Source: Christensenella sp.
GTDB taxonomy: Bacteria; Bacillota; Clostridia; Christensenellales; UBA3700
NCBI GenBank assembly: GCA_022784465.1
Contig: JALFUR010000007.1
Span: 1 to 63,219 of the forward strand
Reading direction: 5' to 3'
DNA length: 63,219 nt
Position numbers and translations under genes: made by a program. Under the pieces are notes generated by a model that saw nothing but the letters and a program-made list of their open reading frames with translations, did not search any database and had not been told where the DNA came from. Shown piece by piece: positions 26,739-35,961 of the stretch. Numbering within the stretch: position 1 is the first letter of the stretch; each line of letters begins with the position of its first letter.

Positions 26739-28904
26739 TTACTTCCTATTTACTTTTGCTTTAGAACTCTTCTTTTTGAAGGAACTAATAGTTTCTAAAA
26801 TATCACTTTTAATTCCATTCTTAAATGGTGTTATTTCACTTGCTTGACTATAGAAAGAAACATCTACAGCAACATATATCAAATAGAACGAAATTAAAAC
26901 TGTAATAATACTAAATATAATCATAAATGCACTCTTTGGTTCAAACGAAACATATTGTGCTCCTTCTACTGCAGATATAAAACCTGATTGAGATGCAAGT
27001 TGCGCAATATTTAAGAATGACAATGTAGCTAGACTTCCGCTTGCTGCCATCATTCTGTTTTCTGGAACAATTACTAGATATAGAACTAAAATAGCTAATC
27101 CAATTGGCATAATTGTTACTAAAGAACCTGCTCCGAATACACCATATGCCACAAACATCAATCCAGCATATAAAACCAAATCTGATCTGTTCTTATTTTT
27201 AATATATAAATATGCAGGACATGCACTCATTCCAGCAACAAACAACCAGTTTAACACCTCAATTAAAGTCGTTCTGCCTTTTGATGAACCCGCCCCAAAT
27301 ATTGCATAAATATTAAATGAATCCAATGTTAGATATTTAATATCTTGGAAATATTTATACATACGTTTAAAATACTCAAATACATTTCCATCTCTAACAC
27401 TATCCCATGTTGCAAGCAATGCAAGCGCAAAGAAAATTACAAATGATGCAAACATAGAAATAATTAGCGCAATTTTGTTTTCTGAGTCTGTAATTATAGC
27501 ATATACTTCAAAAATCAAGATTATTGGCAATATTATTAAAGCGAAATTGCTAAATAGTAAAGCCAATGTATATAGCAAACTTGTAAAGATATAATCTTTA
27601 TTAAGCAATGCCATTAAAGTCAAGATTATAAACATAAGTCCAATCGTTTCTGTAGAACCATAGAAAGCACCATGGAAGAAGAATATTGGCATAAATGCAT
27701 ATATTCCCGCATAAACTGTAGCTTGTCTTTCGTCAGCATGTTTTGATGCAAACGCATAAATTGAATATACAATAACAATGTCTGCAATAACTAAAGGCAA
27801 TCTCATTAATAATGAGTAACCTAAAGATGCAACTTTTATGTTCATCACTTGAGCTAAATGGCCAAGGATTGTATACAACAAAGTTATTCCAACAGGAGAT
27901 GAACTCTCATTTACTGAATAGAACGACAACAACCCTTCCTTAACTCCACTCTCTGCTAAAGTCTCTAGGGAATCAATTTGAGATACCATACCAAATGAAC
28001 ATATAGAAATAATAAATCTAATTAAAAACGCCCCTACAAGAACATATAAGAACATTGCAAAATTAGAAGATAAGAATTTGACAATTTTATTAAATATTTC
28101 TTTATTTTTATCAACCGCTATTTGCTCTTGTTCTTCATGCAATTCTACTTTTAAAGAAGGTCCTTTTTTAGCAAGTTTTAAAAGTACCCAAATTCCAGCA
28201 ACCATAAGCAAACTTACGATGCTCATAATAACAACAAAACTAATTGAACCAGCACTATTTAAAGAATAATCGTCAGCAAATTTTAAAACTTCAATTTCAT
28301 CTACTTGTTCTAAATATGAATTTGGAACTTCTTTAACTTTTTCCAAAACAACATTATCTACATAAACAACACCAGATGTTGTTATATTTGGACTACCTAC
28401 ACCGATGACAAATTTAACTTCTTTATTTGTGCTTGATGTAAAATAATATTCAACATCAATCCATTCATCATCAGTTACATCAACAATATTTAATCCATAA
28501 AAATCTGCATCCGTATCAAATCCGAATCTAAGACCTATCCCGTCTTTCTCAACAATAGAATCAACTTTAACAATTGCAGTTATTCTATAAATTTCATTTT
28601 TCTCTAATGTTACGTTTTGAGCAAGGTATACATATTGGCCAGAAGCCTTAATATTGGCATAATATTTACCTAATTTAACATTGTATGCATCGTCATCGCG
28701 TGTATTAGAAATAAATGAAACACTAGTTGAATCAGAAGCAACCCAATTAGAAATAGATAATCCATTTGATCCCTTTTCTTCAAAACTTGAATTAGTTAAA
28801 ACGTTTACACCATATTCTCCTTTTTTTGAACATGAAGAAAAACATATAGTCAAACTTACAACTAAAACAATTATTGTTAAAAGATATAAAAATTTTTTAT
28901 TCAT
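26739..28904 (-). CDS. multi-pass GT-C-like membrane protein with N-terminal lipobox and CBM-like domain
   Basis: I cannot assign a named family. The 721-residue protein has three parts. First is a signal peptide ending in a possible lipobox FSSC with Cys25. Next is an extracellular beta-rich domain (about 30-195) that looks like a CBM_4_9-type carbohydrate-binding module: NSSFEEKG at its start and VVYVDNVVLEKV at its end. After that come a helix near 220-245, a cytoplasmic loop, and ten or more helices typical of GT-C membrane glycosyltransferases. No firm catalytic Asp/Glu motif was identified. The ATG at 28904 is chosen over the in-frame GTG because AGGTGA is then correctly spaced. It leads the operon into topA. 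Confidence 0.75.
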   Translation of the reverse strand: MNKKFLYLLTIIVLVVSLTICFSSCSKKGEYGVNVLTNSSFEEKGSNGLSISNWVASDSTSVSFISNTRDDDAYNVKLGKYYANIKASGQYVYLAQNVTLEKNEIYRITAIVKVDSIVEKDGIGLRFGFDTDADFYGLNIVDVTDDEWIDVEYYFTSSTNKEVKFVIGVGSPNITTSGVVYVDNVVLEKVKEVPNSYLEQVDEIEVLKFADDYSLNSAGSISFVVIMSIVSLLMVAGIWVLLKLAKKGPSLKVELHEEQEQIAVDKNKEIFNKIVKFLSSNFAMFLYVLVGAFLIRFIISICSFGMVSQIDSLETLAESGVKEGLLSFYSVNESSSPVGITLLYTILGHLAQVMNIKVASLGYSLLMRLPLVIADIVIVYSIYAFASKHADERQATVYAGIYAFMPIFFFHGAFYGSTETIGLMFIILTLMALLNKDYIFTSLLYTLALLFSNFALIILPIILIFEVYAIITDSENKIALIISMFASFVIFFALALLATWDSVRDGNVFEYFKRMYKYFQDIKYLTLDSFNIYAIFGAGSSKGRTTLIEVLNWLFVAGMSACPAYLYIKNKNRSDLVLYAGLMFVAYGVFGAGSLVTIMPIGLAILVLYLVIVPENRMMAASGSLATLSFLNIAQLASQSGFISAVEGAQYVSFEPKSAFMIIFSIITVLISFYLIYVAVDVSFYSQASEITPFKNGIKSDILETISSFKKKSSKAKVNRK

Positions 28905-28936
28905 TATAATCACCTAATGAAGTTGTTATTATATTA

Positions 28937-28965
28937 ATAATATATAAATTATTCCCCCATTTCAA
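28937..28965 (-). promoter_or_regulatory. promoter of the GT-C-topA-glyA operon
   Basis: Minus-strand -35 TTGAAA (28960-28965) and -10 TATTAT (28937-28942), spacer 17 bases including a G-run. The rest of the 28905-29164 gap is AT-rich with no gene seen. Confidence 0.6.
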
Positions 28966-29164
28966 GTATTTTAAATATTTTAATTATAATATTATAATAA
29001 TAAGACGATTTACTCATATTTTTATTTCAAATTAAAAATTATCTGCACTTAATTTTTGCTATTAATAATATTTATCCGACAAAATAAAACACCATCAAGT
29101 ACATATTAACCTAGAATTATTTTCTTATTAGGAGTAATAATCAATAAATCGTTCCCCGTTTTGA

Positions 29165-30391
29165 TTAGATAACTTCCTTCCCAAGGAACAAATCAATTGC
29201 GTTTATATGATGGACTCCTTCTTGTTGATCTCTAAACATATCAAGAGAAATAATGTATCGAGGATATCCATCTCTTATTTCCCTAAATGGCCTATATTCT
29301 CTTTCCTTTACTTTTTCATTTCCTGTCATTGTGTATGTGACTTGAATATATGCATAATCACCATTTTGTTTTCTAACAATAAAGTCACATTCAAAATTTC
29401 CTATTTTTCCTATACTTACTTGATATCCATTACTAACCAAATATAAATAAACTATATTTTCTAATGATTGACCATAATTTAAATTATTATTAACGTTAGT
29501 TGAAAAATATAATGATAAATCTGCTAAGTAATACTTTTGGTCTCTTGATATAGATCGTTTAGATTTTAAATCAAATCTATTACACTCATATATTATTTTT
29601 GCCTTTTTTAAAATTTCTATATAATTTTTTAAAGTTGTAAGTTTTGCATTAATTCCTGCATCTTTTAATGAATCATAAAAATTTTTTAGAGAAAAAGATG
29701 ATGTATAATTGTTAATAATATATGACTGAACTCTTTCAAAAAGAGCTTTATTTGACACCCTATTTCTAGCTGTCACATCTTTGTTAAATATTTCATTTAT
29801 TATTTCACTTGTATATAATTGCTTTGAACTACGATCATCAAACTCTAAAGTTTTTGGAAAACCACCTTCAATAATATAAGTATTAAATTCTTCATAAAGA
29901 TTATCATTAACCTTCTTGTTAAAGAATTTTTTCATCTCTATATATTCATAAAAATCTAATGGATATGTCTCAAATTTCATATATCTTCCAGTTAATTTCG
30001 TTGATATTTCATCACTTAAAAGATAGGAATTTGAACCCGTTAAAAAAATAGAATAACCTTCTTCTTCGTATTGAAGTATAACCTTTTCAAAACCTTTAAC
30101 ATTTTGAACCTCATCAATAATTATATAATACATATCTGAGTCTTGAATTTGTTCCTCAATTTTAGTTTCAAGTTGTTCTGGTGTAACAATTTCCTTATAT
30201 CCCCTCTTATCAAGTGGCAAAAATATAATCCTATCAGATAAATTTCTGGATTCTAACTCACTAATAATGGATTTCAAAATTGAAGATTTGCCAGACCTTC
30301 TAATACCTGTAATGACTTTTACAATATCACTATCATAAAAAGGTCTAATTTTAGATAAATATTTTTCTCTAGGATAAATTTTATTCTTCAT
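29165..30391 (-). CDS. ATP-binding protein, AAA_14/DUF4143 type
   Basis: A 408-residue P-loop ATPase with Walker A TGIRRSGKSSILKSI, Walker B YYIIIDEVQNV, then SIFLTGSNSYLLSDEIST and a GGFPKTLEF segment typical of this family. The C-terminal part (SIGKIGNFECDFIVRKQNGD) resembles the DUF4143 region, which has a PD-(D/E)XK-like core: ECDFIV then AYIQVTY. Such genes are common accessory genes in gut Firmicutes and Bacteroidota with no proven function. The ATG at 30391 follows GGTGAGG and is preferred over a TTG at 30409. It interrupts otherwise conserved housekeeping blocks, consistent with horizontal acquisition. Confidence 0.85.
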   Translation of the reverse strand: MKNKIYPREKYLSKIRPFYDSDIVKVITGIRRSGKSSILKSIISELESRNLSDRIIFLPLDKRGYKEIVTPEQLETKIEEQIQDSDMYYIIIDEVQNVKGFEKVILQYEEEGYSIFLTGSNSYLLSDEISTKLTGRYMKFETYPLDFYEYIEMKKFFNKKVNDNLYEEFNTYIIEGGFPKTLEFDDRSSKQLYTSEIINEIFNKDVTARNRVSNKALFERVQSYIINNYTSSFSLKNFYDSLKDAGINAKLTTLKNYIEILKKAKIIYECNRFDLKSKRSISRDQKYYLADLSLYFSTNVNNNLNYGQSLENIVYLYLVSNGYQVSIGKIGNFECDFIVRKQNGDYAYIQVTYTMTGNEKVKEREYRPFREIRDGYPRYIISLDMFRDQQEGVHHINAIDLFLGKEVI

Positions 30392-30432
30392 AACCTCACC
30401 TTCTTTCAAAAATATTGTATCATTAAATGGCG

Positions 30433-30479
30433 TTTAAGGGTAGTGTTTTTTTAAAAAATAAATTTTTTATACCCTTAAA
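30433..30479. repeat. 10-bp inverted repeat upstream of the DUF4143 ATPase gene
   Basis: TTTAAGGGTA (30433-30442) and TACCCTTAAA (30470-30479) are perfect inverted copies. The 27 bases between them contain a second A6/T6 inverted pair. The structure lies 42-88 bases ahead of the ATPase ATG, so it could be an operator, an attenuator or the trace of a small mobile element. Not a clear terminator. Confidence 0.6.
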
Positions 30480-30616
30480 TTGACTTTTACGATAAAATTA
30501 AATCATTGTATTTATTGAATTTTTTAATCCCAACTCAATGCCAATTATAATATTCTATTAGATTTGAAAGTAACAATACTTAATTTTGTTATTAAAAAAT
30601 TTATATCTTCTTTGCA

Positions 30617-30641
30617 TAAAAAAAGCCTGTTTACACAGGCT
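30617..30641 (-). terminator. rplS operon terminator
   Basis: AGCCTGT and ACAGGCT form a 7-bp stem with a TTAC loop (30624-30641), followed on the minus strand by seven T residues, 26 bases after the rplS stop. Confidence 0.85.
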
Positions 30642-30666
30642 CTAGTTTTACTATCTGTAGTAAATA

Positions 30667-31020
30667 TTAAGCTTTGTCTACAACTTCTGACAATCTTGCA
30701 GCCTTTCCTACACGATCTCTTAAGTAATACAACTTTGCTCTTCTAACCTTACCATGTCTAATTACATCGATATGGTCAATCTTTGGTGAATGCAATGGGA
30801 ATGTTCTTTCTACACCAACACCATTTGATATTTTTCTAACTGTAAATGTTTCACGGATGCTACCATTTTTAAAAGCAATGATTACGCCTTCAAAAGCTTG
30901 TAGTCTTTCTTTGTTTCCTTCTTTAATTTTAACGAATACTTTTACTGTATCTCCGATTTTCATTTCAGGAAGATCTGTACGCATTCCTTCTTTTTCAATT
31001 ACATCGATAATGTTGCTCAT
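30667..31020 (-). CDS. rplS: 50S ribosomal protein L19
   Basis: L19 of 117 residues, located at the 30S-50S interface. The family core [20 protein letters not shown] and the C-terminal [19 protein letters not shown] are present. The ATG at 31020 follows GGAGG and gives the normal N-terminus [12 protein letters not shown]; an earlier in-frame ATG overlaps the ribosome site. It has its own promoter and leader, so it can be regulated apart from the upstream rnhB. Confidence 0.97.
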   Translation of the reverse strand: MSNIIDVIEKEGMRTDLPEMKIGDTVKVFVKIKEGNKERLQAFEGVIIAFKNGSIRETFTVRKISNGVGVERTFPLHSPKIDHIDVIRHGKVRRAKLYYLRDRVGKAARLSEVVDKA

Positions 31021-31029
31021 TTGACTTAC

Positions 31030-31109
31030 CTCCATTTTATTTCACGAAACATTCATATCTATTATAGTTTTGATAGAAAGCGGACTGTTCCGAAGCCATG
31101 TGCTTGTTA
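31030..31109 (-). ncRNA. candidate structured rplS (L19) leader
   Basis: About 80 bases of leader lie between the predicted start of transcription and the rplS ribosome site. The region from 31070 to 31100 is locally GC-rich and, read on the minus strand, contains GGCTTCGGAACAGTCCGC. L19 leaders are a known class of autoregulatory RNA in Firmicutes. I infer membership from position and composition only and have not shown the fold. Confidence 0.35.
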
Positions 31110-31138
31110 ATCATAGCAAATAATTATTATACGCGCAA
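31110..31138 (-). promoter_or_regulatory. rplS promoter with TTGCGC -35
   Basis: Minus-strand -35 TTGCGC (31133-31138) and -10 TATGAT (31110-31115), spacer 17. The -35 plus the start of the spacer, TTGCGCGTATAATAAT, recurs upstream of smc, and a close variant precedes the big lipoprotein gene. Confidence 0.6.
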
Positions 31139-31148
31139 GCAATATAAA

Positions 31149-31781
31149 TCAATTATTTACAAAATTTTTGATAAATGTCTTTCTATGTATCTCGCAAGGA
31201 CCAATTGTTTTAATTGCCTCTATATGACTAGCTGAACCATACCCTTTGTTGGATTCAAATCCATATTGAGGGTATTTTTTTGCGTATTCAACCATCATTC
31301 TATCTCTTGTTACTTTTGCAAGTATTGATGCACATGCGATAGAATACGATTTAGCATCACCCTTAATAATTGCATCAATTGGCACGGATACATCAAGTTT
31401 TACTGCATCAATTAGAACAATGTCTAAAGGCGTTCTTTTATTTATATTTTCAATAGCCTTAACCATACATTGCTTAGTAGCTTGCAATATATTTATTTCG
31501 TCTATTGTCTTTTCATCTAGAATTTCTATTTGATAATCTATTGCTTTTTCCTTGATTTTATCAAACAAAATCTCTCTATTCTTTTCAGATACTTTTTTTG
31601 AATCATTAACGCCTTGGATAATGTCTTCATCATTTAATGGCATAACACAGCAACATACAACTACAGGTCCAGCAAGTGGTCCTCTTCCAACCTCGTCAAC
31701 ACCCGCTATAACACGTCTTCCTTCTTGAATATTCTTGTGCTCATATTCAAGCATTGTCATAGTATCATGCTTACTCTTCAT
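31149..31781 (-). CDS. rnhB: ribonuclease HII
   Basis: Cleaves the RNA strand of RNA-DNA hybrids and single ribonucleotides in DNA. The active-site start AGVDEVGRGPLAGPVV and later acidic positions (VLIDAVKLD, KGDAKSYSIACASILAKVTR) are intact. The ATG at 31781 follows GGAGATAAG and overlaps the rbgA end by 11 bases; an upstream in-frame start is rejected. Length 210 residues, normal. The rbgA-rnhB order is conserved in Firmicutes. Confidence 0.97.
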   Translation of the reverse strand: MKSKHDTMTMLEYEHKNIQEGRRVIAGVDEVGRGPLAGPVVVCCCVMPLNDEDIIQGVNDSKKVSEKNREILFDKIKEKAIDYQIEILDEKTIDEINILQATKQCMVKAIENINKRTPLDIVLIDAVKLDVSVPIDAIIKGDAKSYSIACASILAKVTRDRMMVEYAKKYPQYGFESNKGYGSASHIEAIKTIGPCEIHRKTFIKNFVNN

Positions 31782-32631
31782 TTTTCTTATCTCCTGGAAA
31801 ATCAAGCATAATTTTTCCTAATTTTTGTTTTCTAAAATCATCAATTACAGCCCTATAAACTCTATCATAATCATAGTTGTTTTTACCTAATAAAAATCCT
31901 CTGTTTTTCGCGATTAAATCGAGAACTTCGATGTTATCATCGGAAAAAGAAGTCATCTTATATCTCTCCATAAAAACTGTAGGATTATAATGTCTAAAAT
32001 ATTTAATTATTTCAATTGTCAATTCATCTAGATACAAAATATCATCCTTAATTGAGCCAATAAACGCTAGGTGCATTGCACGTAGCTGATCGTCAAATGC
32101 TGGTGGAAGAGTACCTGGTGTATCAAGTAGTTCTATTCCCTCAGACAATGACACCCATTGCTTACCTCTAGTAACTCCAGGTCGATTACCTGTAATTGCT
32201 TTTTTCTGTTTAGACAAGGAATTTATAAGTGTTGATTTCCCTGTATTTGGAACGCCAACAACCATTGCTCTTATGGTTTTTATCGCACCTTTATTTAAGT
32301 ATTTTTCCAATAAAGCACGATTTATTTGTTTTAATTTATCTATAACTGCATCTTTTTGTTTTCCTGACAAAGAGTCGGCAACAACAAATTGTTTGTTCGT
32401 TTCAACAAAATACTTTTGCCACTTTTGCAAATCTTTGTATTCAACCAAATCCTGTTTGTTGATTACATATAAAACAGGCTTGTTTTTAATCATTTCATCA
32501 AACTTCGGATTCATACAAGATTCAATAGCACGAGCATCAAGAACATAAATAACGCAATCAACTTGTTTGATGCTCTCTTGCATCATCCTCATTGCTTTTG
32601 TCATATGTCCAGGAAACCATTGTATATGCAT
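31771..32631 (-). CDS. rbgA: ribosome biogenesis GTPase RbgA (YlqF)
   Basis: Circularly permuted GTPase needed for late 50S assembly. The G motifs appear in permuted order: G4 NKQDL, then G1 GVPNTGKSTLINSL, then G3 DTPGTLPP. The N-terminal MHIQWFPGHMTKAMRMM is the family hallmark, and its ATG at 32631 follows GGAG. This decides the start over two upstream Met codons. 286 residues, normal. Confidence 0.97.
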   Translation of the reverse strand: MHIQWFPGHMTKAMRMMQESIKQVDCVIYVLDARAIESCMNPKFDEMIKNKPVLYVINKQDLVEYKDLQKWQKYFVETNKQFVVADSLSGKQKDAVIDKLKQINRALLEKYLNKGAIKTIRAMVVGVPNTGKSTLINSLSKQKKAITGNRPGVTRGKQWVSLSEGIELLDTPGTLPPAFDDQLRAMHLAFIGSIKDDILYLDELTIEIIKYFRHYNPTVFMERYKMTSFSDDNIEVLDLIAKNRGFLLGKNNYDYDRVYRAVIDDFRKQKLGKIMLDFPGDKKNEE

Positions 32632-32632
32632 A

Positions 32633-32929
32633 TTATTCTCCGATTTCATCAAACATTCTGTCGTATATTTCAAAAACAGAACTAATTATATTTACATTTT
32701 CAACAAGCTTTAATTGCTGTTTCTTTTCATCTACCAAAAAAACTTCTCCTGCATCTTCTTGCATAGAATCAAATGCAGATTTTTCAACCATAATTGTATA
32801 TAACTTATTATCATAAGGAATTAAAGCAATTTGCTCATAAGCTATTTTTTGCTTATTTTCATCCTCTATATAAATTATATCTGTACAGTTTTCATCTAAA
32901 ATGCTATCTATAAAATTTTTGTATTTCAT
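32633..32929 (-). CDS. DUF1292-like protein
   Basis: A 98-residue acidic protein with the DUF1292 (YrzB-like) pattern: an I/L-x-D-E...N-x-x-x-Y-E-Q-I-A-L-I-P motif, then LYTIMVE and EVFLVDEKKQQLKLVEN. Function is unknown. It starts two bases after trmD without a clear ribosome site, so it relies on coupling. DUF1292 genes usually lie elsewhere (next to alaS/ruvX), so its presence here is unusual. Confidence 0.7.
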   Translation of the reverse strand: MKYKNFIDSILDENCTDIIYIEDENKQKIAYEQIALIPYDNKLYTIMVEKSAFDSMQEDAGEVFLVDEKKQQLKLVENVNIISSVFEIYDRMFDEIGE

Positions 32930-32931
32930 AA

Positions 32932-33600
32932 TTATTTCAATAGATCTGGTCTTCTTTCTTTCGTTATTTCAAGTTGTTTTTCATATCTCCACTTAGCAAT
33001 ATTTTGATGGTTACCGCTAAGCAAGACTTCTGGCACTTTTAACCCTTCAAATTCTTGTGGATGCGTGTATTGTGGATATTCTAGTAGCCCATTTGAGAAA
33101 CTCTCTTCGTTAACTGATTCGCTATTGCCTAGCACACCATCTATATATCTTACGACAGCATTAATGGTAACCATTGCTGGCAATTCTCCTCCTGTTAACA
33201 CATAATCTCCAATAGACAACTCTTCATCAATATCTAAATCAATGACTCTTTGATCTATGCCCTCATAATTGCCACACACAAACATGAGATTCTTTTCTTT
33301 AGATAATTCTTCCACTTTTGATTGAGATAATGTTTTTCCTTTTGGTGAAAGATATATTCTTCTGCAAACATGCTCTTTGTCTATAGAACAAATTGCATCG
33401 TGAAGAGGCTGAGGTGCCATTACCATTCCAGCGCCACCGCCAAATGGAGTATCGTCCACTTTGTGATGTTTATCTAATGAATAATCTCTAATATTTGTTA
33501 CATTTACAGAAAAAAGCCCATTATCTTGAGCCTTTTTTAATATTCCAACATTTAAAGAATTAAACATTTCTGGAAATAGTGTAAGTACTTCAATCCTCAT
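32932..33600 (-). CDS. trmD: tRNA (guanine-N1)-methyltransferase TrmD
   Basis: SPOUT enzyme making m1G37. FDTPFGGGAGMVMAPQP is represented as DDTPFGGGAGMVMAPQP, and the trefoil-knot SAM site as SIGDYVLTGGELPAMV. 222 residues, normal. It overlaps the end of rimM by 11 bases. It belongs to the conserved rpsP-khpA-rimM-trmD group. Confidence 0.97.
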   Translation of the reverse strand: MRIEVLTLFPEMFNSLNVGILKKAQDNGLFSVNVTNIRDYSLDKHHKVDDTPFGGGAGMVMAPQPLHDAICSIDKEHVCRRIYLSPKGKTLSQSKVEELSKEKNLMFVCGNYEGIDQRVIDLDIDEELSIGDYVLTGGELPAMVTINAVVRYIDGVLGNSESVNEESFSNGLLEYPQYTHPQEFEGLKVPEVLLSGNHQNIAKWRYEKQLEITKERRPDLLK

Positions 33601-34096
33601 ATACTACAACTTCCTCAAATACCTTTTCATCTAATGTTATTGTTTTATTTTCAATATCGACATTTGTTATTAATTTTTTCAATGCTGGAAACATAGCCGT
33701 TTTACGATTAGGCATTTCAACGACATATACATCTGCACTTCTATTTTGTAAAACATCAATAAGTTTTCCTATACAGCGACCATTTACAACAATATCTGAA
33801 GAAATTAAATCAACGATAAAATATCTGCCTTCTTCAAGAGGAACAGCATCTTGTTTGTCTATCTCAATTTTTTTGTTTCGTAAAAGCTCTGCCGCATTTC
33901 TATCCGAAATGGTATCTAATGTTAAATACACTTCGTTTTTAGAAACTTGCGCATTTAAAACTTTGTAACACGCATTTTCTATGTAAACTTTTGTTAACTT
34001 TTTAAAACGCGATATATCGTCAGTAAGAGGTTCAATTTTAATTGCGCCTCTTACCCCATGTGGTCTTAAAACAATACCAACAATATATCTATCCAT
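33590..34096 (-). CDS. rimM: ribosome maturation factor RimM
   Basis: Assists assembly of the 30S head and binds S19. The N-terminal domain opens with YIVGIVLRPHGVRGAIKIEPLT. The C-terminal PRC barrel includes DLISSDIVVNGRCIGKLIDV and MFPALKKLI. 168 residues, normal. It starts on the last base of khpA and overlaps trmD. Confidence 0.95.
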   Translation of the reverse strand: MDRYIVGIVLRPHGVRGAIKIEPLTDDISRFKKLTKVYIENACYKVLNAQVSKNEVYLTLDTISDRNAAELLRNKKIEIDKQDAVPLEEGRYFIVDLISSDIVVNGRCIGKLIDVLQNRSADVYVVEMPNRKTAMFPALKKLITNVDIENKTITLDEKVFEEVVVYED

Positions 34097-34329
34097 TATT
34101 TCTCAATAATTTCAACTGAAACTTTAATTTTTTTCTTATTAGCTCCAGCTTTTACAATTGTTCTAATCGCTTTTGCTATTCTTCCTTGTTTACCGATAAT
34201 TTTTCCAATTTGATCTTTTTCGGAAATAATATTGATTACTAAAACACCATCTTCTTCGCTAGACTCAATAGTAACCGCATCCTTATTGTCAACAAGGCTA
34301 TCTACAATAAATCTTACTAAATCTTCCAT
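34096..34329 (-). CDS. khpA: RNA-binding protein KhpA (YlqC)
   Basis: A 77-residue single KH-domain protein with the GxxG loop IGKIIGKQGRIAKAIRTIV. KhpA partners KhpB in binding RNA and affecting cell division in Gram-positive bacteria. AGAGGG precedes the ATG. The position between rpsP and rimM is standard. Confidence 0.95.
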   Translation of the reverse strand: MEDLVRFIVDSLVDNKDAVTIESSEEDGVLVINIISEKDQIGKIIGKQGRIAKAIRTIVKAGANKKKIKVSVEIIEK

Positions 34330-34338
34330 TTAGCCCTC

Positions 34339-34581
34339 TTATTTAATAATGCCTTCTTTCTTTAATAAAGATCTAACTGTTTCTGTTGGTTGAGCGCCAT
34401 TTTTTAACCATGTATTAGCTTTTTCAGCGTCAATTCTAACCTCTACAGGGTTCTTTGTAGGATTGTAATATCCAATATTATCTAGATATTCTGCTCCTCT
34501 TGCCTTTCTTTCATCAATTGCTACAATTCTGTAAAAAGGTGCCTTCTTTGCGCCCATTCTTGTTAATCTTAATTTAACCAT
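34339..34581 (-). CDS. rpsP: 30S ribosomal protein S16
   Basis: An 80-residue S16 with the family start [20 protein letters not shown] and the conserved YNPTKNP segment. GGAG precedes the ATG by nine bases. First ribosomal gene after ffh. Confidence 0.97.
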   Translation of the reverse strand: MVKLRLTRMGAKKAPFYRIVAIDERKARGAEYLDNIGYYNPTKNPVEVRIDAEKANTWLKNGAQPTETVRSLLKKEGIIK

Positions 34582-34625
34582 TTTTGTTTTCTCCTTTTAT
34601 ATATTAAATTTATTTTTTTTCATTA

Positions 34626-35954
34626 TTAAAATGGAAGTTTACCCATGAAGCCACGCTTACCCATGTTCTTCATTTTTTCCATCATATCTTGCATTTGGAA
34701 ATATTGCTTTAGCACATTGTTTACATCTTGGATTTGAGTGCCACTTCCAGCTGCAATTCTCTTCTTTTGTGAAGACTTTATTGAATAAGGGTTTTCTCTT
34801 TCTTTCTTTGTCATTGACAAAATAATAGCTTTTGTTCTTTCTATTTGTTTTTCATCAATTTCAACATCGCCCTTTATTCTTCCAGACAATCCTGGAATCA
34901 TTTGTATCATTTGTTGCATTGAACCCATTGACTTCATTTTTTCAAACTGAACAAGATAATCATCAAGAGTAAATGAGTTCTCTCTAAACTTTTTCTGCAT
35001 TTCTATTGCTTCTTGTTCTGTATAGGCATTTTGCGCTTTTTCAATAATTGTTAAAACGTCGCCCATTCCAAGAATTCTAGAAGCCATTCTGTCTGGATGG
35101 AATTGCTCAATATCGCTTAATTTTTCTCCAATACCACAGAATTTTATTGGTTTTCCAGTTACGGCTCTAATAGACAAAGCTGCACCGCCTCTAGTATCGC
35201 CATCAAGTTTTGTTAAAACGACACCAGTAACATCCATTACTTCGTTGAACTTTTGTGCAACATTGACAGCATCTTGTCCTGTCATTGAATCTACAACAAG
35301 CAAAATTTCACTTGGATTAAACTCTTTCTTTAAAGAAGCAATTTCATCCATTAATTTTTCATCAATTTGCAATCTTCCTGCTGTATCTATAATTAAAATA
35401 TCGTTTTGATTTTTTTCTGCTTCTTTTAATGCGGCTCTTACTATCTTATTTGGTTCAATTTGTCCCATTTCAAACACAGGAACAGCTGCATTTTTTCCAA
35501 CAACTTGCAATTGTTTAATAGCTGCAGGTCTATATATATCGCAAGCAACAAGCATAGGTTTTTTGCCTTGTTTTCTAAGCATTACTGCAAGTTTTCCACA
35601 CATTGTTGTTTTTCCGGAACCTTGCAAACCGCACATAAGTATTAGTGTTGGTGGTTTTGGAGCAATCTCAATTTTGCTACTATTTCCACCCATAAGAGCA
35701 ACCAATTCATCATTAACAATTTTAATAACTTGTTGAGTTGGATTTAGTCCTTGAAGTATATTCTCTCCACATGCTTTTTCAGAAACTGATGCAATAAATT
35801 TCTTGCAAACATCGAAATTAACGTCCGCTTCAAGCAAAGCAATTCTAATCTCTCTCATCGCCTGTTTTACTTCAAGTTCTGTTAATTTTCCCTTGTTCTT
35901 TAATTTTGAAAAAACATGAGATAATTTTTCAGATAAACTACTAAATGCTCCCAT
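34626..35954 (-). CDS. ffh: signal recognition particle GTPase Ffh (SRP54)
   Basis: Targets membrane proteins together with 4.5S RNA and FtsY. Order of domains: N domain (1-90), G domain with GLQGSGKTTMCGKLA, DTAGRLQID and TKLDGD, then a Met-rich M domain (FEKMKSMGSMQQMIQMIPG and a Met-rich tail). 442 residues, normal. GGAG precedes the ATG. Confidence 0.98.
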   Translation of the reverse strand: MGAFSSLSEKLSHVFSKLKNKGKLTELEVKQAMREIRIALLEADVNFDVCKKFIASVSEKACGENILQGLNPTQQVIKIVNDELVALMGGNSSKIEIAPKPPTLILMCGLQGSGKTTMCGKLAVMLRKQGKKPMLVACDIYRPAAIKQLQVVGKNAAVPVFEMGQIEPNKIVRAALKEAEKNQNDILIIDTAGRLQIDEKLMDEIASLKKEFNPSEILLVVDSMTGQDAVNVAQKFNEVMDVTGVVLTKLDGDTRGGAALSIRAVTGKPIKFCGIGEKLSDIEQFHPDRMASRILGMGDVLTIIEKAQNAYTEQEAIEMQKKFRENSFTLDDYLVQFEKMKSMGSMQQMIQMIPGLSGRIKGDVEIDEKQIERTKAIILSMTKKERENPYSIKSSQKKRIAAGSGTQIQDVNNVLKQYFQMQDMMEKMKNMGKRGFMGKLPF

Positions 35955-35961
35955 AATACTC

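Noticed and set aside
29000..29164. Possible small gene in the gap after the DUF4143 ATPase
   Set aside because: Very AT-rich, short frames only, no ribosome site followed by a plausible protein.
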